Source: CAWIMX01 sp963837345 (GTDB lineage Bacteria > Acidobacteriota > Vicinamibacteria > Vicinamibacterales > CAVVIG01). Taken from it: a stretch of DNA of 64,000 nt. The first letter of the stretch is position 1. Every line of letters begins with the position of its first letter. Under the pieces are notes generated by a model that made no database searches, was not told where the DNA came from, and worked only from the letters and a program-made list of their open reading frames with translations. The stretch covers positions 1,178,001-1,242,000 of the forward strand of contig CAWIMX010000001.1 in NCBI GenBank assembly GCA_963837345.1, read 5' to 3'. This document shows positions 1 through 7,932 of this stretch, in pieces. The position numbers were made by a program, and so were the translations under genes.

Positions 1-162
1 CAGCTTCTCAGGGCTGCGGAGGACGGCCCTTGGTGTTCAGGCCCCGGGCACCAACGGGCCGGGCGGAGCGTCCGAGGCCATGCGCTCTCCTGTGTGTCAT
101 CACCATGAGGCTACTTTAATTAATAGACCCCAGTCTGTCAAGGCTAAATTATGGAATATTCC

Positions 163-191
163 TTGACGTATCCCGTCGCGCAGCCTACACT
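163..191 (+). promoter_or_regulatory. sigma-70 type promoter
   Basis: TTGACG at 163-168 and TACACT at 186-191 are separated by exactly 17 bases. Transcription would begin near 198, just before the GGAGG at 199-203. This supports the ATG at 210, rather than the GTG at 192, as the start of the next gene. No gene was recognised in 1-162. Confidence 0.6.
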
Positions 192-209
192 GTGACGCGG
201 AGGTTGGGA

Positions 210-914
210 ATGGCAGGCACGATGCGGAGTCCGAACTATCCAGCGGCCACGCTGTCGCAGGCGCTGGAAGCGCTTGAGAAGCTGTGGAGCGAGGCAAAGC
301 GCGCAACCGTGGACTATGAGGGTGCCGTGAAGGCTATGGGGTACCAGAGCTTAAGCGGCCCCGCGCGGGCCATGATTGGCGCGCTTCGTCAGTATGGGCT
401 AATCGACAAGCCCGAGAAAGGCCACCTGCAAATCTCAGAGCTTGGTGTGACGGTTTTGCACGGGCAAGGAACGGAACAGCACCGAGCCATCCGACAGGCA
501 GCCACCACGCCCCCCTTATTTAACGAACTGGCGCAGACTCACGCGGAGTCATCGCCGCAGATAATTTGGTCGTATCTTATTACAAAAAAACGATTTACTG
601 ACGATGCTGCGCGCAAAGCCGCCAAGGCGTTCAAGGAGGCGATTTGGCTTGCTGGTGGAGCCGGAACAGGCTACACTCATTCTGAAGCACAGGAGAAGCC
701 CGAGGCTATGCCAGCCATCGATACGATCCAGCCATCCCGCCCCACGGACGGAAGCGGCATTCTTTCCTTGAAGGTGCCCTACGGTAGCGGGGCTTTAAAC
801 GTGGAGATCCGCGTGACGGGCGAACCGCTGAAGCGCGCCCATATCGAACGCGTGCGGAAGTACCTGGAACTGGCCGAGGGTGACCTTACGGACGGCGAGG
901 ACGCTTCCGCCTAG
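210..914 (+). CDS. Hypothetical protein with winged-helix-like N-terminus
   Basis: A 234-residue protein that I do not recognise. The ATG at 210 is chosen because GGAGG lies six bases before it and a sigma-70-like promoter ends at 191. Residues 10-85 alternate predicted helices and end in a G-L-I-D / L-x-I-S-x-L-G pattern, typical of a winged-helix domain; this is an inference from pattern only. The C-terminal part (about 175-225) is predicted beta then charged helix. No signal peptide or membrane segment is visible. Base composition, with AAAAAAA and AT-rich stretches, is less GC-rich than the rest of the window, which fits recent acquisition. A small minus-strand gene overlaps its last 29 bases. 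Confidence 0.7.
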   Translation: MAGTMRSPNYPAATLSQALEALEKLWSEAKRATVDYEGAVKAMGYQSLSGPARAMIGALRQYGLIDKPEKGHLQISELGVTVLHGQGTEQHRAIRQAATTPPLFNELAQTHAESSPQIIWSYLITKKRFTDDAARKAAKAFKEAIWLAGGAGTGYTHSEAQEKPEAMPAIDTIQPSRPTDGSGILSLKVPYGSGALNVEIRVTGEPLKRAHIERVRKYLELAEGDLTDGEDASA

Positions 915-1023
915 CTGGTTTAGTTATCCGGCCTTCGGTGGTGTCAATTACATGCTGGAGCGCCCGAAACGCCGACTGGGCGACGTCTTCGCGCTTCTGG
1001 CGTGACGGCTTCTTTTTAGCCAT
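886..1023 (-). CDS. Small basic protein, 45 residues, unrecognised
   Basis: A minus-strand frame starts at ATG 1023 and encodes a 45-residue basic protein opening M-A-K-K-K-P-S-R-Q and containing R-E-D-V-A-Q-S-A-F-R-A-L. The Lys-rich start followed by D-[VN]-x-Q-x-A-x-R is, from memory, typical of a short uncharacterised family found in many environmental bacteria, so this frame looks more like a gene than chance. A weak ribosome site (GAGAAGG) sits immediately upstream. It overlaps the 3' end of the convergent gene by 29 bases. No function can be assigned. The frame could still be fortuitous. Confidence 0.4.
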   Translation of the reverse strand: MAKKKPSRQKREDVAQSAFRALQHVIDTTEGRITKPARRKRPRRP

Positions 1024-1077
1024 GCCTTCTCAGTATCGCACTGGTCGATACACTTTCGGCAACCGTTAGGGCACACC

Positions 1078-1488
1078 ATGGACAAGAAAGAATTGCCATC
1101 GGATTGGGATTGGGTCACGGCGAGAATACAGTGTTCATCTGCTAAGTTCTTTGAACGATTATACTTAGCGGCAAGGAATAATGTTGAAACGAGGAACGCT
1201 GGCATCACAACCAGCGTGAGATTTGAGTTCCATTCGCCCGAACCTGACACATTTTCGATTATGCGCTTGAACACTCTCCAGCGGGCAGGCGTGAGGTTCT
1301 TCCGCATTGGCGAGAAAATCATGGTGGAGGGATCAGGTGTGCCGGTCAGTGAAATGAACTTTGAGGGAATACTCACGCTGACGAACGATGGTAAATGCAG
1401 GCTTCGCGTCAACGGCCAGGAGCTGGATGAATGGCAGGTTCTTCGAAAAGCATTGGAGGATTTACTGTTTACTAGTCCGACGCGTTAG
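1078..1488 (+). CDS. Hypothetical protein, 136 residues
   Basis: Not recognised. The protein is soluble by appearance, with no signal peptide, and has mixed alpha/beta predicted structure. It begins with a Trp-rich stretch (D-W-D-W-V) and ends with L-R-V-N-G-Q-E-L and a helical tail. Codon use is distinctly less GC-rich than in the genes from 1529 onward (for example TTATAC, AATAAT, GTTGAA codons). It shares this with the 210-914 gene, so the two may belong to one small acquired block. No clear ribosome site precedes the ATG. Neighbouring genes give no functional clue. Confidence 0.55.
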   Translation: MDKKELPSDWDWVTARIQCSSAKFFERLYLAARNNVETRNAGITTSVRFEFHSPEPDTFSIMRLNTLQRAGVRFFRIGEKIMVEGSGVPVSEMNFEGILTLTNDGKCRLRVNGQELDEWQVLRKALEDLLFTSPTR

Positions 1489-1528
1489 AACCGCCCCAAG
1501 TATTGCGCCGCTCTTTCGGCCAATCGGC

Positions 1529-1987
1529 TCAGTCAAACTTGACCACTACCAGGGATGCAGAGGGCTCACGGGCCGGATCGTGCACGCTGGCTTTTCGGGG
1601 GCGGACCACGGCGACCAGCCGGCGCCAGACCGCGAGGGAACGCCGAGGCTCCACGGCGACAACGCGCCCCAGGATCGCATCGGGCTGGATCACGACGTCG
1701 CCGTCTGGCTCGGCATCGCCGCCGATCAGAAACGCGACGGCCCGACTCCCGGCCCGCCGCACCTGCAGGACGCGGTGCGCGATGCCGCGCTCGTGTGCGC
1801 GATACAGGAGCACGTCGCCGCGCCGCACGGCGTCAGGAACGACCGGCGCGACGGTCAGCCTCGCACCGTCGCGGATGGCCGGCCGCATGCTGCCGCCGCC
1901 GGCGCGGAAGCGAACGCTGTAGCCGTCGCCGAGCAGACGAACCATGACGTGCAGAAAAAGGCTGGCGTCGTGTCTGACGATTCGCAT
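1529..1987 (-). CDS. S26/S24-type signal peptidase-like protein
   Basis: A 152-residue protein with the S26 serine peptidase pattern: G-G-S-M-R-P-A-I at residues 31-38 carries the presumed nucleophile Ser33, followed by R-R-G-D-V-L-L-Y and G-I-A-H-R-V. His71 occupies the position where bacterial type I signal peptidases carry the general-base Lys. This is the Ser/His arrangement of the SipW/archaeal/ER (S26B) branch. No convincing N-terminal membrane anchor is visible, so it could be a soluble relative of unknown substrate. The start is the ATG at 1987; Met15 is an alternative. It lies 83 bases downstream of an NHL propeller gene on the same strand. Confidence 0.65.
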   Translation of the reverse strand: MRIVRHDASLFLHVMVRLLGDGYSVRFRAGGGSMRPAIRDGARLTVAPVVPDAVRRGDVLLYRAHERGIAHRVLQVRRAGSRAVAFLIGGDAEPDGDVVIQPDAILGRVVAVEPRRSLAVWRRLVAVVRPRKASVHDPAREPSASLVVVKFD

Positions 1988-2070
1988 CCTGGTATGGCGA
2001 CGCCGGGAAAGCTCGAACGGATCGCCCCCGATCGCGTATCGGCGGCAGGCGTTGCGGCCGATACCGCCGG

Positions 2071-3207
2071 CTACCTCGCCCGCCAGGGCGGATGGATGAT
2101 GAGGGTCGGGTCCGCATCGGGCTTGGGGACGAACTTCTGCGTCCGCCCGTACTGGTTGTCGCCGCCGTACAGATTCAGATCGGAATCCACCGAGAAGGTG
2201 TGCACTTCGAGGTAGCCGTCCGGCAGGTCGCGCGGCACGAGCCACGTGTACAGCCGGTTGCCGTTGAAGTCCATCTTGATGAAGCGCAGCGGATTCAGGT
2301 CCGTCAGCCACAGGCTGTCGTCGTTGACGATGATGTCGAGCGGCAGGCTGAAGCCGGCCCAGGTGGCGACGTGCTCGACCGTGGCCGGATCGGCCGTGGT
2401 GCGGAACACGTTGATGCGCCCGCCCGAGCGGTCGAGCCCGAAGATCCGGCCGCCGGGACCCGTCGCCACCGCGTGCACGCCGTTGAACTGCCCAGGCCCG
2501 GTGCCGAAGCCGCCGAACTCCGACATGTACTTCCCGCTCTTGTCGAGGATGACGATGCGGTGGTTGTCGAGGCCGTCGGCGACGAGGATGCGACCGTCGG
2601 GCAGGAAGGCCACGTCCTGGGGCCTGGCGAAATGGGTCTTGTCGCTGCCCGGCACGTTCTTCTCGCCGAGCGTCATCACCAGACGCTTGCCGTCGTTCGA
2701 GAACACGTAGATGGTGTGAAACGTCTCGTTCACGACCCACACGCGATGTTCGGGATCGTACGGGCTGATGCGCACCCGGTGCGGACCGGGACCATCCGAC
2801 CCTTCGCAGAGCCGGTCCCACTGGTTCCAGTTCTCGATCAGACGGCCATTTCCGTCGAGGACGTACAGGCAGTTCTGCCACGTACGATACTGCGTGTCGT
2901 TCAACACATTGATGCCGATCGAACCGGCGAACCCCGCGAACTCCTTCGGCACGGGCTGCGGCAGGCGAGTCTCCCCGCGCTGCGCGATGAAGATGCGATT
3001 GGGCGATTCCGCGAACACGCCGGAGTTGCCGCCGAACGCAAAACCCTCGCGGGCAAACGGCTTCTGCCACCCCCGGACGACCGTGTACGGGCTGGGGCCG
3101 ACGTTCGGGCCCATGATCACGCGCGAGGCCGTCGTCTGGCCGGTGAGCCCGACCGACACGCCCGCGACCAGGGCGGAGGCGAGGAGCGCTGCGGATTTCG
3201 TTCTCAT
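2071..3207 (-). CDS. Secreted NHL-repeat beta-propeller protein
   Basis: A 378-residue protein starting M-R-T-K-S-A-A-L-L with a signal peptide ending near T-G-Q. The body has repeated NHL-type blades: F-A-R-P-Q-D-V-A-F-L-P-D-G-R-I-L-V-A-D, then N-H-R-I-V-I-L-D and G-Q-F-N-G-V-H-A-V-A. Such six-bladed propellers, related to peptidyl-alpha-hydroxyglycine lyase, are usually periplasmic or secreted binding or lyase proteins; substrate unknown. The start is the ATG at 3207, chosen because the signal peptide begins there. Together with the 6727-7788 gene it is one of two NHL proteins in this 6 kb. Confidence 0.8.
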   Translation of the reverse strand: MRTKSAALLASALVAGVSVGLTGQTTASRVIMGPNVGPSPYTVVRGWQKPFAREGFAFGGNSGVFAESPNRIFIAQRGETRLPQPVPKEFAGFAGSIGINVLNDTQYRTWQNCLYVLDGNGRLIENWNQWDRLCEGSDGPGPHRVRISPYDPEHRVWVVNETFHTIYVFSNDGKRLVMTLGEKNVPGSDKTHFARPQDVAFLPDGRILVADGLDNHRIVILDKSGKYMSEFGGFGTGPGQFNGVHAVATGPGGRIFGLDRSGGRINVFRTTADPATVEHVATWAGFSLPLDIIVNDDSLWLTDLNPLRFIKMDFNGNRLYTWLVPRDLPDGYLEVHTFSVDSDLNLYGGDNQYGRTQKFVPKPDADPTLIIHPPWRAR

Positions 3208-3282
3208 GCCGCTGCTATCATACCGCCGGCCGTGTTCTGCTGTGGGCCGGATTGCCGCCTCGACCGAAGCCCATCGAACCAC

Positions 3283-4252
3283 TCAGATGACGGCGGGCGC
3301 CTCGACCGGATCGAACTCGTGGAGGCGCCTCAGATCGATTGCGACATGGTCGACGTCGGCCAGGTACATCTCCCGGAACCGAGCGCCCCAGACGATGTCC
3401 GACTTGTCATAGCTCACCTTGGCGTGGACCTTCTGCGCAAAGGTCTCATCGTCGCCGCTGACGAGACAGAATCAGTTCCGGATCGGCGTCGGCCAGCGAA
3501 TCCGGAGAGAAACCGCGCAGCGGGCTGCGGTCGTCGATCGGGTGCACGACGACCCAGTGCAGCGGCATGAACATGATCGACTCGCGCTCCAGCGCCAGCT
3601 GATCGAAGCGGCGGCTGCGCCGCCCGCGGTCGTCGACCCAGCGCGCGAACGACACGACGGCGTGGACCTCGGTGAGGTCGTGGTTGCGAAGGTTGGCGAG
3701 ACGGAACATCAGCGCCCAGCCGTTCCGATACGGCGCAATGATGGCGTTGCGGCTGAACGTGAGCTTGGCCGTCGGGCGGGTAAAGCGCCCGAACAGCAGG
3801 CCGCTGAGCATCGCGAAGCCGATGAGGCCCACCAGTGCTTCGAGGGCCACCAGGCCGTTCGCCAGCCCGGTGTTGGGCACGAGCTTGCCATAGCCGATCG
3901 TCGCGAGCGTCTGGACGCTGAAGAACACGCAGTCTTCGAAGCGGGCCAGCGGCGACCGCGCCCCGCCCGCGAGCGTGTCGGGCCCCGCCAGCCAGAACAA
4001 CGCCGCGAACAACAGATTCGTCCCTGCGTACACGGCTGCCATCAACATCAGCAGCCGTGGCACCGGCAGCGACAACAGCGTGTGGTAGGCGTTATAGGGA
4101 TGAAAGGCGCTCAGCTCGTTGCGACGGACATTGAACGTGCCGTCGTGATTGACGAGACGCGCGCGACTTCGTTCCGCGAGTTTCCCGCCGAGGCCGAGAT
4201 CCTCGTTGAGGCGTTCCGGCGTGGGCGCGTCAGCTTCCGTCGACTTGTCCAT
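3283..4252 (-). CDS. Inward-rectifier K+ channel (Kir) homologue, frameshifted
   Basis: A prokaryotic Kir (KirBac-type) channel: TM1 about 66-88, pore helix and selectivity filter T-I-G-Y-G at 118-122, TM2 about 127-150, then the cytoplasmic immunoglobulin-like domain. As written, the frame stops at 3446 after D-P-E-L-I-L. In another frame the sequence continues with V-S-G-D-D-E-T-F-A-Q and D-I-V-W-G-A-R-F, the normal end of the Kir domain, to a TGA at 3283-3285. Removing one base (an extra T near 3460-3465) restores 322 residues. The start is ATG 4252. Either a sequencing insertion or a recent inactivation explains it. Confidence 0.8.
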
Positions 4253-4271
4253 GTGGCGCCGCGTTCTCGAT

Positions 4272-4277
4272 AGTCTA
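4272..4277 (-). promoter_or_regulatory. Putative -10 box (TAGACT) of Kir gene
   Basis: TAGACT read on the minus strand, 20 bases before the ATG at 4252. The same hexamer occurs before the genes at 6124 and 7788. No convincing -35 element. Confidence 0.35.
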
Positions 4278-4433
4278 CATTCCGCGCCCCATTCCCCTCG
4301 AGCACCGTCAAAACCGGCCGGCGGCGACCCTTTCTGCACCACGCCCGGCGCGGCCCCGTTTCCATCCCGTTTTCGTAATCACGCAACCTGCTGAAAAGAC
4401 ATGGCCTCCCGCGCGCCGGTGCAGATCCGTGCT

Positions 4434-4448
4434 TGGTATTCGCTTTGC
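4434..4448 (+). promoter_or_regulatory. Putative sigma-54 promoter (-24/-12)
   Basis: TGGTATTCGCTTTGC keeps the TGG and TTGC of the sigma-54 consensus with exact GG-N10-GC spacing. GC at 4447-4448 lies 25 bases before the ATG at 4473, so transcription would start just before the GGAGG ribosome site. The same geometry is seen at 19153, 33953 and 46811. Confidence 0.5.
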
Positions 4449-4472
4449 GAGGCGGATCGCGGAGGTCAGCGT

Positions 4473-5144
4473 ATGCGCAAGGTGATTTGGGGAGCCCACG
4501 TTGTGGCGGCGACGTGTCTGGCGGCCGCACCCGTAATCGCGGGCCAGCACGGGCAATCGGGCGGACATGGGCACTCGCCGCACACGGCCCCGCCGACCGC
4601 TCACGGACCCACGTCGCACGGACCCGCGTCGCATGGTCCGACCACCCACGGGCCGTCCTCGCACACCACGGGCGCACCGACGACGAAAGGCTCATCGCCC
4701 AAGACGTCTGCGCCGACGACCATGACGACGGTCGACTTCACCGCCGGCCCCGTTGGTCAGCGACTGTCGAGAAACACGGCACTGACCTCGAAGCTCGAGA
4801 CGCGTCTCGCGGCGCTCGGCTATCAGGGCACGGTATACGAAGCCGCGTACGGCTTCAGAAACCTGGGCCAGTTCGTCGCCGCCACGAACGTGTCCCGGAA
4901 TCTCGGCATTCCCTTCGATCAGCTGAAGCTGCAGATGACCGGCGTCTCGGTGGCAGCCGACGGCACCATCCTCAGGGCCAACATGGCGCCAGACGGCACC
5001 ATCGCGCTCGTCGATCCGGCCGACGCCACCAGCCCGGCGCCGACCAAGAGCCTGGGACAATCGATCCACACGATCGACACGACGGTCGACTCGACCGCGG
5101 CCGCGCAGACGGCGACGACCCAGGCCAGCGCCGACATCGACTGA
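4473..5144 (+). CDS. Secreted His/Pro/Thr-rich protein of unknown function
   Basis: A 223-residue protein. The ATG at 4473 follows GGAGGT at a seven-base distance and opens a signal peptide (M-R-K-V-I-W-G-A ... A-P-V-I-A-G). Residues about 25-80 are low complexity, with repeated H-G-P-[ST]-S-H-G-P units rich in His, Gly, Pro, Ser and Thr. The C-terminal 140 residues look folded (helix-rich, L-A-A-L-G-Y-Q-G-T-V-Y-E-A-A-Y-G-F). His clusters could bind metal ions, but that is speculation. It is followed after 13 bases by another secreted protein gene, so the two probably form an operon, possibly sigma-54 dependent. Confidence 0.65.
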   Translation: MRKVIWGAHVVAATCLAAAPVIAGQHGQSGGHGHSPHTAPPTAHGPTSHGPASHGPTTHGPSSHTTGAPTTKGSSPKTSAPTTMTTVDFTAGPVGQRLSRNTALTSKLETRLAALGYQGTVYEAAYGFRNLGQFVAATNVSRNLGIPFDQLKLQMTGVSVAADGTILRANMAPDGTIALVDPADATSPAPTKSLGQSIHTIDTTVDSTAAAQTATTQASADID

Positions 5145-5157
5145 CGCGGACCCGACG

Positions 5158-6063
5158 ATGACGCTGCCACGACTGGCGCCCTGGTTCACCGGACTGTTGC
5201 TCACGCTCGCCCTGAGCACCCCCGCGGGGGCTCAGGGCAAGAGCCAGCAGAGCCACGGCAACAACGGACACGCCAGCAAGCCGAGCGAAAGCGTGCTGCC
5301 CGCCGCCCCGTCGATTGGCGGCGGCGCCTCGCCAGGCACGGCCGCAGCCGCGCCGTTCGCATGGGTCGACAATGCCTCGTTGATGCCGCCCGGGTACGTC
5401 TGGCTCGGACTCTCGACGACGCGGTGGCAGGGATCGGGCCTGAGCGAGACGAACGCGCCGGTGCTGGACGCGGCCGTCGGCGTGACGCCGCGGGTGCAAT
5501 TCGGCGCGAGCGCCCCGCGCGTCGCTCCGAGCGCCGATGCCACGGGAGCGGGTGGCAGCCTCGGCACCACCTTCTTCAGCGCGAAAGTGGCCGCGTTCCG
5601 CGACGATCGACGAAGCGTGAACGTGGCCGTGGCGCCGACGCTCGAGATCCTCGGCCGGGCCACGATGGAGGCCTCGCCCGATGGACGCTCGCGCGTGCAG
5701 TTCGGCGTACCGGTGAGCGTGGACATCGAGCGCAGCGTGGCGCACTTGTACGCCAGCCTGGGATACTTCTCGCCGGGCGTCTGGTTCATGGGCACGGGCG
5801 CCGCCCGCACGATCGGCCGCCGAACCGGGGTGGCGATTTCCTTCAGCCGCGCCTGGTCGTCGCCGCCGTCCCCCGTGGACCCGGCTCCGGCCGGACCGAG
5901 ACGGAACGACCTGACCGGCAGCGTGTCGGTCGATCTCACCTCGCACGTCGGCGTGTTCGGATCGCTCGGCCAGACGATCGCGACCGCCGCCGAAGACGGC
6001 GCCGGCACGACGATGAGCGTCGGACTCTCGCTGACGGCTGGCCCCATGACGTTCGTCAAGTAG
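5158..6063 (+). CDS. Secreted or outer-membrane beta-rich protein, unknown
   Basis: A 301-residue protein with a clear signal peptide (P-W-F-T-G-L-L-L-T-L-A-L-S-T-P-A-G-A-Q). The mature part has alternating beta strands of the kind seen in outer-membrane barrels (for example S-V-N-V-A-V-A-P-T-L-E-I-L and T-T-M-S-V-G-L-S-L-T-A at the C-terminus). A barrel is inferred from strand pattern only; there is no C-terminal Phe. A basic Ser/Gln/His linker follows the signal. It lies 13 bases after the His-rich secreted protein gene and is presumably cotranscribed with it. Confidence 0.6.
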   Translation: MTLPRLAPWFTGLLLTLALSTPAGAQGKSQQSHGNNGHASKPSESVLPAAPSIGGGASPGTAAAAPFAWVDNASLMPPGYVWLGLSTTRWQGSGLSETNAPVLDAAVGVTPRVQFGASAPRVAPSADATGAGGSLGTTFFSAKVAAFRDDRRSVNVAVAPTLEILGRATMEASPDGRSRVQFGVPVSVDIERSVAHLYASLGYFSPGVWFMGTGAARTIGRRTGVAISFSRAWSSPPSPVDPAPAGPRRNDLTGSVSVDLTSHVGVFGSLGQTIATAAEDGAGTTMSVGLSLTAGPMTFVK

Positions 6064-6085
6064 GCTGACGATCCGCGGAATGTCG

Positions 6086-6091
6086 TAGACT
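6086..6091 (+). promoter_or_regulatory. Putative -10 box (TAGACT)
   Basis: TAGACT 33 bases before the ATG at 6124. A GGAGGG ribosome site lies between. No clear -35. Confidence 0.35.
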
Positions 6092-6123
6092 GACCGCCGC
6101 GACATCATCTGCGGAGGGCCACC

Positions 6124-6723
6124 ATGATCGAGATCGACTCCAACCGCACGGCCGTGCTGTGCATGGACTATCAGCACGACATCGTCACCCAGTTCGTGCC
6201 TGTGGACGATGCGGTGCTCCAGCGGGCGGCGCGGGTCCTGAAGGGCGCGCGCGCCGCCGGCCTGCCGATCATCTACGTGGTGATTCACTTCAGACCCGGC
6301 TACCCGGAAGTCCCCGATCGAGGCGTCTTCAAGAACGTCCGGGCGTCCGGCCGGCTGCTGGCGGGCACGCCGGGCGCGGAGGTTCACGTCGCCGTCGCGC
6401 CGGCGCCCGGCGATATCGTGGTCACGAAGAAGCGCGTCGGGGCGTTCTCCGGATCGGACCTCGATTGCGTCCTGCGGGCGTCCGGCCGGACGCATCTGGT
6501 CCTTCTCGGCGTCGCCACGAGCGGCGTGGTGCTCTCGACCGTCCGGGCCGCGGCGGATCTCGACTACGACATGCACGTCGTCGCCGACTGCTGCGCCGAT
6601 CGCGACCCGGAGGTGCACCGCGTCCTGACCGAAAAGGTCTTTTCGTCGATGGCGCCGGCCGTCACGGCCGACGAGTTCCTGGCGGCGCTGGAGTCGAGCG
6701 GGGCCCAAGCACACCCCCGCTGA
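6124..6723 (+). CDS. Isochorismatase-family protein lacking the catalytic Cys
   Basis: A 199-residue alpha/beta hydrolase-like protein of the isochorismatase/cysteine hydrolase superfamily. The conserved Asp is in V-L-C-M-D-Y-Q (Asp15) and the Lys in V-V-T-K-K-R-V-G-A-F (Lys102/103). The loop that normally reads G-V-A-T-N-x-C-V reads G-V-A-T-S-G-V-V here, so the nucleophile position (135) is Val. As with the Gly-substituted isochorismatases, the protein may use a different mechanism or be non-hydrolytic. It ends three bases before the convergent NHL gene. Substrate cannot be told from context. Confidence 0.8.
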   Translation: MIEIDSNRTAVLCMDYQHDIVTQFVPVDDAVLQRAARVLKGARAAGLPIIYVVIHFRPGYPEVPDRGVFKNVRASGRLLAGTPGAEVHVAVAPAPGDIVVTKKRVGAFSGSDLDCVLRASGRTHLVLLGVATSGVVLSTVRAAADLDYDMHVVADCCADRDPEVHRVLTEKVFSSMAPAVTADEFLAALESSGAQAHPR

Positions 6724-6726
6724 GGG

Positions 6727-7788
6727 CTACGGCCTCACCCTCACGTACTTCTGCAGACGTTTGGGCGACGGTTCGCCGCCATAGATGTTGCCGTCGCGAT
6801 CGACCGCGACGAACTCGGCGCCGTTCCCCGCCGTCTGCCGCGGGTCGCCCCACGGAAACTGGATAAAAGCATGAACCCATCCGGTTTTCGCGTCGCCAAT
6901 TCGAATGCCCTCTTCCCACCCGGGATTCTGGACATCGTCGGACTCGGAATCGGCGACATAAACCTGATCCTGGCCGTCGAAGGCGATGCCGCTCGGCTTT
7001 CCAAACTGCGTCCACGGCGTAGTCAACGATTTGCCGTCCTGATCGAAGATCTGGATGCGATTGTTTCCGCGATCGCCGACGAACACGCGGCCCAGTCCGT
7101 CGATCGCGATGGCGTGCAGGGCATGGAACTCGCCCGGCGCCCAGCCGCTCTTGCCCCAAGACATGACGAACCGGCCATCCTTCGCGAACTTCGCGACACG
7201 GTTGTTCCCGTCGTTGCCATGGCCATCGGCCACGAAGATGTCGCCGTTGGCGGCGACGGCGACGTCGCTCGGCGACGTGAAGTGCTTCGCGTCCGCGCCG
7301 GGTTCGCCGGGCGTGCCGAGCGTCATCAGGACCTTGCCCTCCGGACTGAACTTGACGACGATCTGTCCGCGAGTGTCGCCCTTCGGCGTGCGGGCGGGCG
7401 CGACCGCGTCGGTCACCCAGACGTTGCCCTCGTCGTCCACATCGAGCCCGTGGGGCCAGATGAACAGGCCGCCGCCGAAGCTCTTGACCACTCGACCCTC
7501 AGGGCTGAATTCGAGAATCGGATCCGTCTTCGAGTCGCGACACTCGTCGCCGAACCGCGCGGGATCCTCCAGCCGCTCGCATCGCACGATCGCCCAGATG
7601 TGACGCCCGTCGGGATCGGTGGCCACCTTCCCGACGGCGCCCATGGGGCGGCCGTCCGGCAGTTCGGCCCACCCTTCGGCGATGCGGTACGGATTCGGGA
7701 GCCCCTGGGCGGCGACGGGCGGTCGCCCCGACGACACCACGGCGAGCATCGACGCGATCGCCCATGCAGCCTGTCCCTGACATCGCAT
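6727..7788 (-). CDS. Secreted NHL-repeat protein (PAL-like propeller)
   Basis: A 353-residue protein with signal peptide (M-R-C-Q-G-Q-A-A-W-A-I-A-S-M ... V-A-A-Q). The propeller blades include W-P-H-G-L-D-V-D-D-E-G-N-V-W-V-T-D, F-T-S-P-S-D-V-A-V-A-A-N-G-D-I-F-V-A-D-G and N-N-R-I-Q-I-F-D, typical of peptidyl-alpha-hydroxyglycine alpha-amidating-lyase-like NHL proteins of bacteria. The G-H-x-N-x-R-V-A-K-F-x-K-D-G-x-F motif is present. The true substrate in bacteria is unknown. GGAG lies seven bases before the ATG at 7788. The gene is divergent from glgC. Confidence 0.8.
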   Translation of the reverse strand: MRCQGQAAWAIASMLAVVSSGRPPVAAQGLPNPYRIAEGWAELPDGRPMGAVGKVATDPDGRHIWAIVRCERLEDPARFGDECRDSKTDPILEFSPEGRVVKSFGGGLFIWPHGLDVDDEGNVWVTDAVAPARTPKGDTRGQIVVKFSPEGKVLMTLGTPGEPGADAKHFTSPSDVAVAANGDIFVADGHGNDGNNRVAKFAKDGRFVMSWGKSGWAPGEFHALHAIAIDGLGRVFVGDRGNNRIQIFDQDGKSLTTPWTQFGKPSGIAFDGQDQVYVADSESDDVQNPGWEEGIRIGDAKTGWVHAFIQFPWGDPRQTAGNGAEFVAVDRDGNIYGGEPSPKRLQKYVRVRP

Positions 7789-7836
7789 GGCTTCACTCCT
7801 TTCCGCGCTGATCGGTTGAACCCGCCGCCCGGGGAT

Positions 7837-7842
7837 AGTCTA
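7837..7842 (-). promoter_or_regulatory. Putative -10 box (TAGACT) of NHL gene
   Basis: TAGACT on the minus strand, 49 bases before ATG 7788, in the 144-base divergent gap with glgC. Confidence 0.3.
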
Positions 7843-7932
7843 CTCTCGCGCGGCGAGCCGGAGGTCCCGGCGCGCACTTGAAACGGCCGGCCCCGCCCGC
7901 GTATCGTTCAGGCCGGGTTTCCCACGAGAGTC

